DNA of 37,361 nucleotides from Phycisphaerales bacterium (GCA_016793015.1 JAEUJD010000073.1:1-37361), one strand, 5' to 3'. Counted from the first letter of the stretch, positions 15,470 through 24,397 are shown. The notes: generated from the letters alone by a model not told the origin. Program-made: numbers and translations.

Positions 15470-16561
15470 AAGAGACGGGATGTCACGCACAATCCAGCCT
15501 CGCTCCTGACCCAGGAACGCGCCGTTGCCGCAGATCACGGTTCCGTCCGCGCTGATGCCGGTGGTTTCCCAGAGGTTCCAGCCGGTGAGGTTCACGCCCA
15601 CGGTGGGGAGATAGTCGTTGAGATTCTGGAGCCCCGCTCCGCTGGAGACCATGGCGGCCCGGTTGGACAAGGTCATGTCCATCGAGCCCGCGCCGACGAT
15701 GACGAGGCCGTCGGGAGTCATGGCGTGGGTGCGGGACCAGCCCGTGAGAGGCTGTGTATTGGGCAGCGTGCCGAGGTCCTCGATGCCCGCTCCTGTCCAG
15801 CGATAGGCGCGCTGGCTGGCCACCCCGTTGTCGCCGGTGCCCGCGACGACCTGGCCGTTGTCGCTGATCGCAACGCCTGTGGACCATGTGCCGCCGGCGA
15901 GGGTGCCGACCGTGAACCAGGTGGTGGGGTTGGTCCAAACCCGCGCGATGGGGTTGTAGTTGTTCCCGAGCATGCCAACGCCGGGCCCAAAGTCGCCGAC
16001 GATGAACTGGCCGTCGGGCGTGATCTTGCTGGCGACCGACGCAATGGAGCCCGCCTGAGCCGAGAGCGTGGTGAGGGTTGCGCCCGTCCACAGTGCGGCA
16101 CGCGGATACACCCCAAACCCGCCGATCACGTTGTACGTTCCGACGTACTTCGCACCCAGTGCGTCGACGCCCGTGGCGGCGTTGAGTTGGATGATGGAGG
16201 GGGACGCAGCCAGGCCAACCATCGGCCCCGGGCTTGCCCACTTGAATGCCATGTTGCCGTTGACGTTGTCGTTGCTCATCCCGGCAACGAACAAGCCATT
16301 GGGCGACACTCCGTACGCCTCGGAGTTGCTGCCGGCACCGATGTAGCCGAGACTGGAAAGAACGCCGGAGTTCCAGCGCACCGCCGTTCCGTTGGTGGAT
16401 GGCGTGCGGCTGATGCCGACAACCGTGGTGCCGCTGGTGCTCAAGGACCATGCTTTGGAGATGGTGTCGCCGGGCAGCACCCCGATGCTGGTGATGGTCT
16501 GCGCCGAAGCGCACGAAGCCAAAAGCCCCGCAACGCTTGCCCGGATCGCGCGCATCAACAT
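14615..16561 (-). CDS. Secreted HAF-repeat protein with Ig-like and dockerin-like domains (copy 2)
   Basis: The 648-residue protein has the same plan as its downstream neighbour: signal peptide (about 1-21, ending CASAQ), HAF repeats (about 22-360), two Ig-like segments, and two calcium-binding loops at the C-terminus (GDTNCDGMVEDGDF and MNGDGYVDDADF). The ATG at 16561 is chosen because AAGGAG lies six bases upstream; earlier in-frame ATGs up to 16678 would precede the signal peptide. The two copies start their mature sequence with nearly the same words (ITSIGVLPG) and are most alike in their last 284 residues, indicating tandem duplication. Copy 1 begins 51 bases downstream, so a common transcript is likely. 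Surface location is inferred; ligand and function are unknown. Confidence 0.88.
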   Translation of the reverse strand: MLMRAIRASVAGLLASCASAQTITSIGVLPGDTISKAWSLSTSGTTVVGISRTPSTNGTAVRWNSGVLSSLGYIGAGSNSEAYGVSPNGLFVAGMSNDNVNGNMAFKWASPGPMVGLAASPSIIQLNAATGVDALGAKYVGTYNVIGGFGVYPRAALWTGATLTTLSAQAGSIASVASKITPDGQFIVGDFGPGVGMLGNNYNPIARVWTNPTTWFTVGTLAGGTWSTGVAISDNGQVVAGTGDNGVASQRAYRWTGAGIEDLGTLPNTQPLTGWSRTHAMTPDGLVIVGAGSMDMTLSNRAAMVSSGAGLQNLNDYLPTVGVNLTGWNLWETTGISADGTVICGNGAFLGQERGWIVRDIPSLCAPKIYENSSAPADFCAGGFGFLSVTALAVHPTVSLHYQWYKKVGHTNVPIFNGLTGGGSFISGAQSPFMTFNPGYADVAGNYFCIVNGGCTDAATPIWSVTVHTGNPVPWPNPLPLSICPPNGGGWVVTGQAPGNGPYSHQWYFESPVNSNNWLMLADGPTTLSFGVAGGIVSGATTSSFQIVAAPNMTLKAAHSTRYRCRVFNACGFTDSPPGVLSICIGDTNCDGMVEDGDFVDFATAYAIFDCEDPNMPPGCPADMNGDGYVDDADFVLFANAYNNFACP

Positions 16562-16567
16562 CGACTG

Positions 16568-16573
16568 CTCCTT
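16568..16573 (-). promoter_or_regulatory. Shine-Dalgarno AAGGAG setting the start of copy 2
   Basis: AAGGAG on the minus strand is six bases from ATG 16561, immediately before the signal peptide. The earlier ATG at 16678 has no such site and its extension shows no signal sequence. Confidence 0.7.
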
Positions 16574-16775
16574 GAGGCGGCCGTGCCTCGCTGGTGACAT
16601 GATCATTCTCTCATCTTGCAGGTCCGCGCTCAACTGAAAACCGGGCCGATTCACGTTTGTTCGCATTTTGTCCGACATGATCCATGGACGCGAAGGCGAT
16701 GATCCGGGTTATTCTGTCGATCCCGCGGCACGCGTCCGCCGCGGTTTCGGCGTCCCACCTTTGCGTTGAGCCACC

Positions 16776-18890
16776 ATGAGCGAGAACGTCCAAACGTTGT
16801 TGAAAGAGACCCGCAAGTTTCAGCCCCCGCTCGCGGAGAGCGTGGGCTTTGAAAAGTGGCACGTCGAGTCGCTCGACGAGTACAAGAAGCTGCACGAAAG
16901 GTCGATCCAGCACCCCGACACCTTCTGGGCCGAAGAAGCGCAGCGACTCTCGTGGTTCAAGCACTGGGATCATGTGCTTGATTGGAATCCGCCGGACGCG
17001 AAGTGGTTTGTCGGCGGCAAGCTGAACGCGTGTTACAACTGCGTTGATCGTCACGTGCAGTCTGGTCATGGCGATGAATGTGCGCTGGTCTGGGAGGGTG
17101 AGCCGGTCAATCCGCGAACGAACCACCCCGCGCCGGGCAGCGCGTACGCGCACGAACCGGAGATTCGTCGAGTCACGTACCGCGAACTCGAGGAGCAGAC
17201 CAGCCGCATCGGGAATGCGCTGAAGGAACTGGGTGTACAGAAAGGCGATGTCGTCACGGTCTACATGCCGATGGTGCCCGAATTGGCGATCGCGCTGCTC
17301 GCGTGCGCCCGCATCGGCGCTGCGCACTCGGTCATCTTCGGCGGCTTCGCGCCCCACGCCATCAGTGAACGGGCGATCGACGCGAATTCTAAAGTTATCA
17401 TCACCGCAGACGGCGGTTTCCGGCGTGGCGAGATTGTGCCCCTGCAGAAGAACGTCGAAGAAGCGGTGAAGCAGCTCGCAGAGAAGGACCACCACATCAA
17501 TCACGTCCTGGTGCTGAAACGCACCGGGCACGAACACCCGAAGTTCGAGGGCGGAACGGTGCCCGCCTCGCTCAAGGCGGCGGACCCGAAAGCCAAGACC
17601 AAGTTCCACTGGTGGCACGAGATCGCCGAACGCGTCTCGAGCGCGTGCCCGTGCGAATCAATGGACAGTGAGGACATGCTCTTCCTGCTCTACACCAGCG
17701 GCAGCACCGGCAAGCCCAAGGGCATCGTCCACACGACGGGCGGCTACCTCACGTTCGTCAACACCTCGGCGCGCCTCACGTTCAATCTTGTTCCGGATAC
17801 GTCGCAGCTTTTCTGGTGCAGCGCGGACATCGGCTGGATCACCGGGCATTCGTACGTCCTGTACGGTCTGCTTTCCAATCGCATCCCCTCGCTTCTGTAC
17901 GAAGGCGCGCCCAACTTCCCCGACAACGGTCGCTTCTGGGACATCATTTCCCGGCACAAGGTCACGCAGTTTTACACGGCGCCCACCGCGATCCGCACGT
18001 TCATGAAGTGGGGCACCGAGTGGCCGGACAAGTACAACATGTCGAGCCTGAGCGTGCTGGGCAGCGTCGGCGAACCGATCAATCCCGAAGCGTGGATCTG
18101 GTATCACGAAACGATCGGCAAGAAGCGGTGCCCGATCGTGGATACCTACTGGCAAACCGAGACCGGCGGGCATGTCGTCACGCCGCTTCCGGGCGCGACG
18201 CCGACCAAGCCGGGCTCGTGCACCTTGCCGATGGTGGGCATCGATGCCGCGATCGTGAATGAAGCGGGTGAAGAGCTCGGCGCGAACAAGGGCGGGTTGT
18301 TTGTGATCCGCAAGCCTTGGCCGGGTATGCTCCGGGGGGTGTACGGTAATCGCGAGCGATTCATCAGCAACTACTGGGGCCGAATCAAAGACCCGAAGAC
18401 CGGCACGCCGTTCTACTTCAGCGCAGACGGCGCACGCCGCGATGAAGACGGCTATTTCTGGGTGCAGGGACGCGTGGACGACGTGATCAAGGTCAGCGGC
18501 CACCTGCTCGGCACGATGGAGGTCGAAAGCGCGCTCGTCAGCCATGCCGCCGTCGCGGAAGCGGCCGTTGTCGGAGTGCCTCACGAGATCAAGGGCAGCG
18601 GCATCGTCGCGTTCGTTACCCTCAAATCCGCATGGGCGAAGGCCAATCCCGGCCGGCAGCCCGACGACAAGCTCCGCGCCGAATTGACATCGCACGTCGC
18701 CAAGGAAGTGGGGGCATTGGCCAAGCCCGATCAGATCCGGTTTGCCGAGAGCCTTCCCAAGACCCGCAGCGGCAAGATCATGCGTCGATTGCTGCGGGAT
18801 GTTGCCGCGGGAGTCGAGAAAATCACGCAGGACACGACCACGCTCGAGGATTTCTCAGTCGTAGCGAAGCTGCGGGCCGACGAAGAATGA
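16776..18890 (+). CDS. acs: Acetyl-CoA synthetase (AMP-forming)
   Basis: Acs converts acetate, ATP and CoA to acetyl-CoA, AMP and pyrophosphate in the cytoplasm. The 704-residue protein carries the N-terminal Acs domain (FWAEEAQRLSWFKHW near 49), the adenylate-forming P-loop-like motif YTSGSTGKPKG (about 308-318), the DTYWQTETGGH motif typical of acetyl-CoA synthetases, and the C-terminal PKTRSGKIMRR. Lys667 in that last motif is the lysine that is reversibly acetylated in Acs enzymes and needed for adenylation. It is somewhat longer than E. coli Acs (652). The preceding 214-base spacer, shared with copy 2 of the secreted proteins, must hold both promoters, but none is clear. A lipoprotein gene begins three bases after the stop. 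Confidence 0.97.
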   Translation: MSENVQTLLKETRKFQPPLAESVGFEKWHVESLDEYKKLHERSIQHPDTFWAEEAQRLSWFKHWDHVLDWNPPDAKWFVGGKLNACYNCVDRHVQSGHGDECALVWEGEPVNPRTNHPAPGSAYAHEPEIRRVTYRELEEQTSRIGNALKELGVQKGDVVTVYMPMVPELAIALLACARIGAAHSVIFGGFAPHAISERAIDANSKVIITADGGFRRGEIVPLQKNVEEAVKQLAEKDHHINHVLVLKRTGHEHPKFEGGTVPASLKAADPKAKTKFHWWHEIAERVSSACPCESMDSEDMLFLLYTSGSTGKPKGIVHTTGGYLTFVNTSARLTFNLVPDTSQLFWCSADIGWITGHSYVLYGLLSNRIPSLLYEGAPNFPDNGRFWDIISRHKVTQFYTAPTAIRTFMKWGTEWPDKYNMSSLSVLGSVGEPINPEAWIWYHETIGKKRCPIVDTYWQTETGGHVVTPLPGATPTKPGSCTLPMVGIDAAIVNEAGEELGANKGGLFVIRKPWPGMLRGVYGNRERFISNYWGRIKDPKTGTPFYFSADGARRDEDGYFWVQGRVDDVIKVSGHLLGTMEVESALVSHAAVAEAAVVGVPHEIKGSGIVAFVTLKSAWAKANPGRQPDDKLRAELTSHVAKEVGALAKPDQIRFAESLPKTRSGKIMRRLLRDVAAGVEKITQDTTTLEDFSVVAKLRADEE

Positions 18891-18893
18891 ATC

Positions 18894-19376
18894 GTGGAGA
18901 TTCGGTTTTCCAGATTCGCTCGTCTCGCGGTGCCGCTTCTGGGTCTGGCAGCGATCGCACTTCCCGGTTGCCTGACTCCGTTCGACTTCGCTGCGAACGC
19001 GGGATTGGGCGTTGCGCAGGCCGGCACGAGCAGCTTTATCCAGGGCACTCTCCAGGCGGCTTTTGACAAGCCCATGGAGAAAGTCGTCGAAGCTTCGCGC
19101 CGAGCGCTGGCGGACCTGGGGTATGAGGTCACGCGCGAGGATGCGGGCACGCACTACGCGCAGCTGCAAGGGTCGCAGTCCGACGGCAGCAGCATCGTGC
19201 TCAAGCTCAGGAAGAGCAGCGAAACGGTTACCGGGCTTTCCATCCGCGTCGGGCTTTGGGGCGACAACGCCGTCAGCAGACTCATCTTGATCGAGATCGA
19301 AAAGAAACTGGGGGTGCACGAACCGGGACCGGCGGCAGCCGCGGGTTCGGGCGCTCCGCAAGTGCAGCCCCGCTGA
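18894..19376 (+). CDS. DUF3568-like lipoprotein
   Basis: The 160-residue product begins with GTG three bases after acs ends. It has a signal peptide with a lipobox-like LPGC at 23-26, so Cys26 is the likely lipidation site. The mature part has a Gly/Ala-rich stretch and a beta-rich domain with RVGLWGDNAVSRLILIEIEK near residues 117-136, resembling DUF3568, a family of small bacterial lipoproteins of unknown role. The end is Pro/Ala-rich. It is expected to be membrane-anchored. Co-transcription with acs is suggested by spacing only; there is no obvious functional link. Confidence 0.75.
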   Translation: MEIRFSRFARLAVPLLGLAAIALPGCLTPFDFAANAGLGVAQAGTSSFIQGTLQAAFDKPMEKVVEASRRALADLGYEVTREDAGTHYAQLQGSQSDGSSIVLKLRKSSETVTGLSIRVGLWGDNAVSRLILIEIEKKLGVHEPGPAAAAGSGAPQVQPR

Positions 19377-19384
19377 TTCCTACA

Positions 19385-20437
19385 ATGAAACCGGCTCGCC
19401 CGACGTTCGCGATGCCCTCGAAAGGAACGCACGCCTTGTCGGCAACTCCGCACAGCCCGTTCGATTCCACAGACGCTGTAAGCGAAGTGCGCGAAGAGTT
19501 GATCGAGATCATCCGGGACGGAACCGACGATTCCGGCGTTGCCCCCGGTTCGACCGAGGGGTCGAGCGTGCCGCCCCCTTCGCTTTTCAACGGCCCGCGT
19601 GTTTGCGTCGCGCTCCCGCTCTACAACGCCGGCGCAGATGCCGTCCGTGTGCTCGATGAGCTTGTGACCTTTGCGTCGGGCTTGCAGACGTGGGAGTTTT
19701 TGTTTGTGGACGACGGTTCCACCGATGGCACCGCGACCGCGCTCCGCAAGCGGCTCGCCGCGATCGACATCGTCGAGCCCGAACTCGCCCGGCGATTCGG
19801 TGTGCTGAGCTACGCACCCAACGCCGGCAAGGGACACGCCGTCCGCGTCGCGGCGCTCGAGAACGATGCCGAGTACTTCCTGTTCACCGATGGCGATCTG
19901 GCCTACTCGCCCGATCACTTGCTCCGGCTCTTCGAGGGCCTGCAATCGGCCGATGTCGTGATAGGCTCGCGACTCGAACACGATGAGGGTTACGGCGCCC
20001 GCCCGCTCCGAAACGTGATGGGCCGCGTTTTCAACTACATCTCGGGTATTGTGCTCAGTATCCGCTATCGCGACACACAGGCCGGGCTCAAGGGCTTCCG
20101 CTCGCGGGCCGCGCACGACATTTTTTCCCGCATCCGTATCCGGGATTTCTCGTTTGATGTGGAAGTGCTGTACGTCGCACGCAAGCTCGGCTACAAGATC
20201 GCCGAGGTGCCCGCATTTGTCGATCCCGCGCACCGGCGCAGTTCATCGACCGTCAACTTGCTCCGCGATCCGATCCGGATGTTCTGGAGCCTCTGCCGCA
20301 TCCGGGTGAACAAGATTCTGGGTTTGTATCGCCTCGATGAGCGCGACGTGGGCGACGTGGGGGAGGTCGGCCGGCCCTCCGATGCGGAGCCCCGTCCGAC
20401 TCGGATACCGGGCAGCCTGCACCGGCGCGGCGCGTGA
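19385..20437 (+). CDS. Family 2 glycosyltransferase (dolichol/undecaprenyl-phosphate sugar type)
   Basis: The 350-residue protein has a GT-A fold core starting near residue 72 (VCVALPLYN), with the nucleotide-sugar motif FVDDGSTDGT (107-116) and the metal-binding TDGD (168-171). The downstream pattern RDTQAGLKGFR and DVEVLY is typical of GT2 enzymes that load mannose or glucose onto polyprenyl phosphate. There is no obvious C-terminal membrane domain. The first 70 residues are poorly conserved Pro/Ser/Thr-rich sequence, so the true start could be later; the ATG at 19385 has no clear ribosome site. Its stop overlaps the deacetylase start by four bases. It probably acts in envelope polysaccharide or glycoconjugate assembly. 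Confidence 0.9.
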   Translation: MKPARPTFAMPSKGTHALSATPHSPFDSTDAVSEVREELIEIIRDGTDDSGVAPGSTEGSSVPPPSLFNGPRVCVALPLYNAGADAVRVLDELVTFASGLQTWEFLFVDDGSTDGTATALRKRLAAIDIVEPELARRFGVLSYAPNAGKGHAVRVAALENDAEYFLFTDGDLAYSPDHLLRLFEGLQSADVVIGSRLEHDEGYGARPLRNVMGRVFNYISGIVLSIRYRDTQAGLKGFRSRAAHDIFSRIRIRDFSFDVEVLYVARKLGYKIAEVPAFVDPAHRRSSSTVNLLRDPIRMFWSLCRIRVNKILGLYRLDERDVGDVGEVGRPSDAEPRPTRIPGSLHRRGA

Positions 20438-21237
20438 GTGCGACCGAAACCGAATCGAAGCGGCCCGCCGTGCTCCTCAGTTTCGATGCGGAAGAGTTCG
20501 ATATCCCGCTGGAGTACGGCTTCGCTCTCTCCGAGAGCGAGCAGTTCAGGATCGGTGCCGACGGCTTTGAGCGCACGCTCCTGCTGCTCGACGAGCTCGA
20601 TCTCCGTGCGACGTTCTTCACGACCGCTTCAATCGCGCTCCGCCGGCCCGACCTTGTTCGGCGCGCGGTCGCGTCGGGGCACGAGATTGCGAGCCACGCG
20701 TACTTTCATTCGCGCTTCGAGCCCGGCGATGTCGCCCGGAGTCGCGACGTGCTGCGCCGGATTGGCGGAACAGACGTCGTCGGGTTTCGCATGCCCCGCA
20801 TGGCCCCGGTCGATCCCGCGCTGCTCCGCGATGCCGGTTATCTCTACGACTCGTCAACCAACCCGATCTGGCTGCCCGGCCGATACAACAAGTTCTTTGC
20901 TCCGAGGCGGCCTCATCGGAAGGATGGGCTGATACGCATACCGCTGAGCGCGGTGCCGTTGGTGCGCTGGCCACTGTTCTGGCTCGCGTTCAAGAATCAG
21001 CCCGGGATGCTCACGAGATGGACAACGAGCGCCGTGCTGCGTGCCGACGGCTACGCGGCACTTTATTTTCACCCGTGGGAACTGATGAACAACGCCGGCT
21101 TCGGGCTTCCCGAGGTCATCGCCCGCACGAGCGGTCAGCGCATGTACGCGGCGCTCCGCGAGCAGCTGCTCTGGCTGCGCGCGCGCTGCCGCTTTCTCAC
21201 CTACGCCGAGTTTGCCCGTGAACGGTTTGCGAGTTAG
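20434..21237 (+). CDS. Polysaccharide deacetylase (NodB homology)
   Basis: This carbohydrate-esterase family 4 enzyme would remove N- or O-acetyl groups from a glycan. The 267-residue protein has the first NodB motif SFDAEEFD (Asp18 and the following acidic residues), the metal-binding SHAYFH (His88, His92), GFRMPR (Arg119) and a late YFHPWE motif. The layout resembles exopolysaccharide-associated deacetylases rather than peptidoglycan deacetylases. There is no signal peptide or membrane segment, so it probably works on a cytoplasmic, lipid-linked precursor. The GTG start lies within the GT2 stop (GTGA), indicating coupled translation, which supports a shared pathway. Confidence 0.9.
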   Translation: MSATETESKRPAVLLSFDAEEFDIPLEYGFALSESEQFRIGADGFERTLLLLDELDLRATFFTTASIALRRPDLVRRAVASGHEIASHAYFHSRFEPGDVARSRDVLRRIGGTDVVGFRMPRMAPVDPALLRDAGYLYDSSTNPIWLPGRYNKFFAPRRPHRKDGLIRIPLSAVPLVRWPLFWLAFKNQPGMLTRWTTSAVLRADGYAALYFHPWELMNNAGFGLPEVIARTSGQRMYAALREQLLWLRARCRFLTYAEFARERFAS

Positions 21238-21273
21238 GCAGCCGATACGGATCCGAACTATCCTGCTTCGAGC

Positions 21274-22569
21274 GTGACGACGAACACCCAGCCGAAGCCC
21301 GAAGGAACAAACGCCGATCAGCGTCACTGGATCTTCGCGCCCTTCAGCCCGAACTTCGTCGGCATCGGATGGTTCGTCTGGGCGATCTTCACTGTCATCG
21401 TCGCAGTCCGCACCGGACTGCATCCTGAGAGAAACTCCGTCTCGGCCTGCTATCGCGTCGCAAGCGAGTGCTGGTGGCACGGGCGCGGGATGTACGAGAA
21501 CGTCTACGACGACAAGTTCAACGACATCTACAACGGCTTTGTCTATCTCCCGCACGCGGCCATTTTCTATTCGCCGTTCTACGGGCTGCCCCTTTGGCTC
21601 GGGGAAAGCCTGAATCGCACCGTCATCATCGCGATCATGGCGTGGGCGATCTGGCGCATCACGCGTCTTGCGAGCGGACGCACCTGGAACGAATATTTCT
21701 TCACCGTCAGCGCCATCACGATCGGCGTGGGCGCGGGGAATGCGATCAACGGGCAGTACAACCTGCCGCTCGCTGGAACGCTGATTCTCGCGGCGTGCAC
21801 GCTCATCGAGAAGCGGTGGTGGTGGGCCTCGATCTGGCTGGTTGTCTCGATTCTGCTCAAGCCCATCGCGATCGCGCCCGCGCTGCTCGCGTTCGCGCTC
21901 TTCCCGGCCCTCTGGTGGCGGCTGCCCGCGGTGCTGCTCGGCGCGTTCGCCCTGCCGTTTGCTTTGTCGCCCCACGGTCCCGGGTATGCATGGGCGGAAT
22001 ACGAGAACTTCTGGACCAAGGTGGTTCGCGCGGCGCAGCCGCTGCCTCGCCGGTTTGCGGAGTTCTCGACCGTGCTGTGGTGGTTCGGGCTGGACCTGAG
22101 CAACGCTCAGCGGACAATCTGCCGCGCCCTGGCGGCCGTCGCAACGCTGGGTCTTGGTTTCGTTGCGCGCCGGCGCCTTGGTCTGCGCGACGGCACCCTC
22201 ATCCTCTGGGCGCTCGGCGTTGCCTACATCGTGATCTTCAACCCCCGCACCGAAGGCCTGACGTATGTAGTGGTGGCGCCGGCACTCGCGCTGTTCGGCG
22301 CGATCGAGTTCACGGCGGAACGCTCGCCGAGATGGCGGAGGTCTGTCGGGCTTTTCCTGCTCGCGATGGGGATCCTGATGATCTTCGTGCACGAATTGAT
22401 GCCCCGCTCGGGCGCCTATTACGCCGTCGCGCAGGGCAGCAAGGACCTCCTGGTCCGCCCGATCATGGCCATGATCTTCTATGTCTGGCTCGCGTGGCTC
22501 GCGCTGGCCGCACACCGCTCGCTCTTGCCCGAAGCAGACCTTACTCCAGCCGTTCGATCTTCTCGATGA
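21274..22569 (+). CDS. GT87/DUF2029-like membrane glycosyltransferase
   Basis: The 431-residue protein is strongly hydrophobic with about nine to eleven membrane helices. It has an extracytoplasmic loop early in the chain containing acidic and aromatic residues (YENVYDDKFND near 90) followed by YLPHAAIFYSPFY, and a later NGQYN motif. This pattern fits the GT87/DUF2029 group of GT-C polyprenyl-phosphomannose-dependent transferases; the group is inferred by pattern only. GTG 21274 is the start, 36 bases after the deacetylase. With the two genes before it, it forms a small glycan-assembly set: activated sugar carrier, deacetylation, transfer across the membrane. It overlaps the convergent gene by 29 bases. 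Confidence 0.75.
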   Translation: MTTNTQPKPEGTNADQRHWIFAPFSPNFVGIGWFVWAIFTVIVAVRTGLHPERNSVSACYRVASECWWHGRGMYENVYDDKFNDIYNGFVYLPHAAIFYSPFYGLPLWLGESLNRTVIIAIMAWAIWRITRLASGRTWNEYFFTVSAITIGVGAGNAINGQYNLPLAGTLILAACTLIEKRWWWASIWLVVSILLKPIAIAPALLAFALFPALWWRLPAVLLGAFALPFALSPHGPGYAWAEYENFWTKVVRAAQPLPRRFAEFSTVLWWFGLDLSNAQRTICRALAAVATLGLGFVARRRLGLRDGTLILWALGVAYIVIFNPRTEGLTYVVVAPALALFGAIEFTAERSPRWRRSVGLFLLAMGILMIFVHELMPRSGAYYAVAQGSKDLLVRPIMAMIFYVWLAWLALAAHRSLLPEADLTPAVRSSR

Positions 22570-23521
22570 CCGTCGTGGTCACGCTGGCCGGAGCGCCCTG
22601 CCACTGGTAATCAGCGGTGTATGTGTGCACGATGTTTCCTTCGCGGATTTTCGCGGAGGCCGTATTGGCCTTGTACGTCCCGTCGTAGGTGCTGCTCCGG
22701 AAAATCTGCCCGCGCTTGGCCGAATCGGGCGCTGCTTTTCCAACGCCGGTGACGGAGATATCCATCGTGATGCCGTCGTTTCCGGTGAGGGCGAACGTGC
22801 GATCCGTGATGATGGAATAACCGCTGTTGATCCGGATGGGCAAAGAATCCTTCCACTCCTTGCCCACGCTCGCCGAATCCGTTCGCCAGCCGAAGAGCAC
22901 CCCGAAGCGCGCCGGAAACGCATCGTCGCCGAACGTGTTATCGAGCAGGTTCACGCCGTCTTCGTACCACGCGCGCAGCCGCGGATGCTCCTTGCGGAAG
23001 AACGACATCGTCTCGCCGGAAATAGCGAACTCGATCGGCTTCTTCATCAGGATGCGGGCGGGACTGGCGAAGACCGACTGGGCCGTTGCCGGCTCCTTGC
23101 TGTCGTACCGCTCGATCCCCGCCATTGTCGGCGCCTCGATGACCACGCGGTCCATGGTCGCGGAGCAGCGATAGACCCGGTCGGGAAAGACCTGTTCGAT
23201 CTTGATCGTGAACGTCAACTCGGTGTGGCTCGAGCTGCGTTTCTGCTTCTCGGCGATCCTTTCCCCCTCGCGCACATCCACGTTGTCGCTGGTCCACCGG
23301 ATCTTCATCGTGTCGCCCACCTGATACACCGGGCGAAGATCAACCGTTTCAGAAATGTCCGGTACGGACTTCGGCCGAGCATTCGCGGCCGCGGAGCCGG
23401 GGGTTGCCGGTGCCGGGACCTGGATGGCCGGCGGGGGCACGGTTGCCGGAGGGGGTGTGGCGGGTGGGCCGGCAGGTTCGGACGAGAGAAGAGCTGCAAT
23501 CAGGGCAATCCAGACGGGCAT
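22541..23521 (-). CDS. Secreted protein of unknown function (possibly DUF6263-like)
   Basis: The chosen ATG at 23521 has GGAG nine bases upstream and begins a short signal peptide; the open frame up to 23701 is unlikely coding. The 326-residue product has a Pro/Ala-rich linker (about 17-50) and then a beta-rich domain with statements like VYQVGDTMKIRW, FAISGETMSFF and GVGKAAPDSAK. This resembles planctomycete secreted proteins grouped as DUF6263, an assignment made from memory of the pattern and not firm. It probably sits in the periplasm. It is divergent from the bactofilin gene across a 265-base spacer in which I see no clear promoter. Its 3' end overlaps the GT87-like gene. Confidence 0.7.
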   Translation of the reverse strand: MPVWIALIAALLSSEPAGPPATPPPATVPPPAIQVPAPATPGSAAANARPKSVPDISETVDLRPVYQVGDTMKIRWTSDNVDVREGERIAEKQKRSSSHTELTFTIKIEQVFPDRVYRCSATMDRVVIEAPTMAGIERYDSKEPATAQSVFASPARILMKKPIEFAISGETMSFFRKEHPRLRAWYEDGVNLLDNTFGDDAFPARFGVLFGWRTDSASVGKEWKDSLPIRINSGYSIITDRTFALTGNDGITMDISVTGVGKAAPDSAKRGQIFRSSTYDGTYKANTASAKIREGNIVHTYTADYQWQGAPASVTTTVIEKIERLE

Positions 23522-23786
23522 GGTCGTTCGCTCCGGTGTACTGAAATCGTCTCTGGCGGGAATCGGCCCGATCGGGGCTAAGGGTCCTGCAAGAGTATTG
23601 GAACTCCTGAAGCGGGCGGGGACTGCGCAAGGATCGCGCAATTTTGCGGTCAAGAGGCAGAAGCGGCCGATAGCACTCCAACGCGGCCTATGCCGCGGCA
23701 ACAGAATCCAGACGGCTCAAACGCCCCGACGGTTCGGGGAAAGAAGGGCGGTCGCAGGGTGGATTCGGGACGGCGGAGCACGACCC

Positions 23787-24260
23787 ATGTCAGACGAAGG
23801 CCAAGTCACGATTATCGGCAAGGACGCCAAGATCAAGGGCGAGCTCTCATTCGAGAACTCGGCCAAAATTCTGGGCGGCTTTGAGGGCAAAATCTCGGCC
23901 AAGGGCGAGGTGATCATCGGCGAGACGGCCAATTGCCGCGCCACGGTTGAAGCCGGGACGGTGATCGTGGATGGGCCGATCGAAGGCGACATCATCGCCC
24001 GCGATCGCATCCAGCTTTCGCCCAAGGCCAAGGTGAAGGGCGACATCATCGCCGCCAGCCTGACCGTCAGCGAGGGCGCGAGCTTCGTCGGCCACTGCAA
24101 GGTCGGGCCGGAAGCGATCAAGCTTTCCGACGAGCCGAATGCCGAGCTGGAATTGAAGTCCGCGCGGGCCGCTCGCAATGCCGCCAGCCACAATCTGACG
24201 AATGGCACGGCGAATGCGAATAACGGCGCGTCGTGGCTTGCCGGCACGCGTGCGGAGTAG
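23787..24260 (+). CDS. Bactofilin (polymer-forming cytoskeletal protein)
   Basis: Bactofilins are bacterial beta-helical proteins that self-assemble into filaments and scaffold envelope enzymes. Residues about 6-118 show the short periodic pattern of the family (GxxxKGELSFENSAKILG, then VIIGETA, VIVDGPIEGDI and VKGDIIA), each turn with Gly and hydrophobic spacing. The remaining 40 residues are an Ala/Asn-rich tail. The length, 157 residues, is normal. The ATG at 23787 has GGAG eight bases upstream; upstream codons in the same frame have no bactofilin pattern. A second, zinc-ribbon bactofilin-like gene starts 137 bases downstream, so the two may co-assemble. Confidence 0.93.
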   Translation: MSDEGQVTIIGKDAKIKGELSFENSAKILGGFEGKISAKGEVIIGETANCRATVEAGTVIVDGPIEGDIIARDRIQLSPKAKVKGDIIAASLTVSEGASFVGHCKVGPEAIKLSDEPNAELELKSARAARNAASHNLTNGTANANNGASWLAGTRAE

Positions 24261-24397
24261 CACGGGTCGAACGAGCGCCCGGAGATGGAATCTCGCGGGA
24301 CACACGACAACCAGAGTCGACGGGCGGCGGAGTCCGAGCGTCGACCAATCAGCGGCGTTCTCGCGGAGCGAGTGCGGCGTGAGAGGTGTCGTGCGTC

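Noticed and set aside
14615..16561. Reading the tandem secreted genes as a phase-variable or CRISPR-like repeat array
   Set aside because: The similarity is a single gene duplication without short regular repeats or spacers. No CRISPR-like array was found anywhere in the window.
15158..16597. Plus-strand 479-codon open frame opposite secreted-protein copy 2
   Set aside because: It has no recognisable motif, low-complexity Arg/Ala/Gly composition, and the opposite strand carries a clear signal peptide, repeats and a paralogue.
20854..22515. Minus-strand 553-codon open frame across the glycan genes
   Set aside because: It is antisense to two recognised genes and shows the Arg/Glu/Pro-rich composition of a shadow frame.
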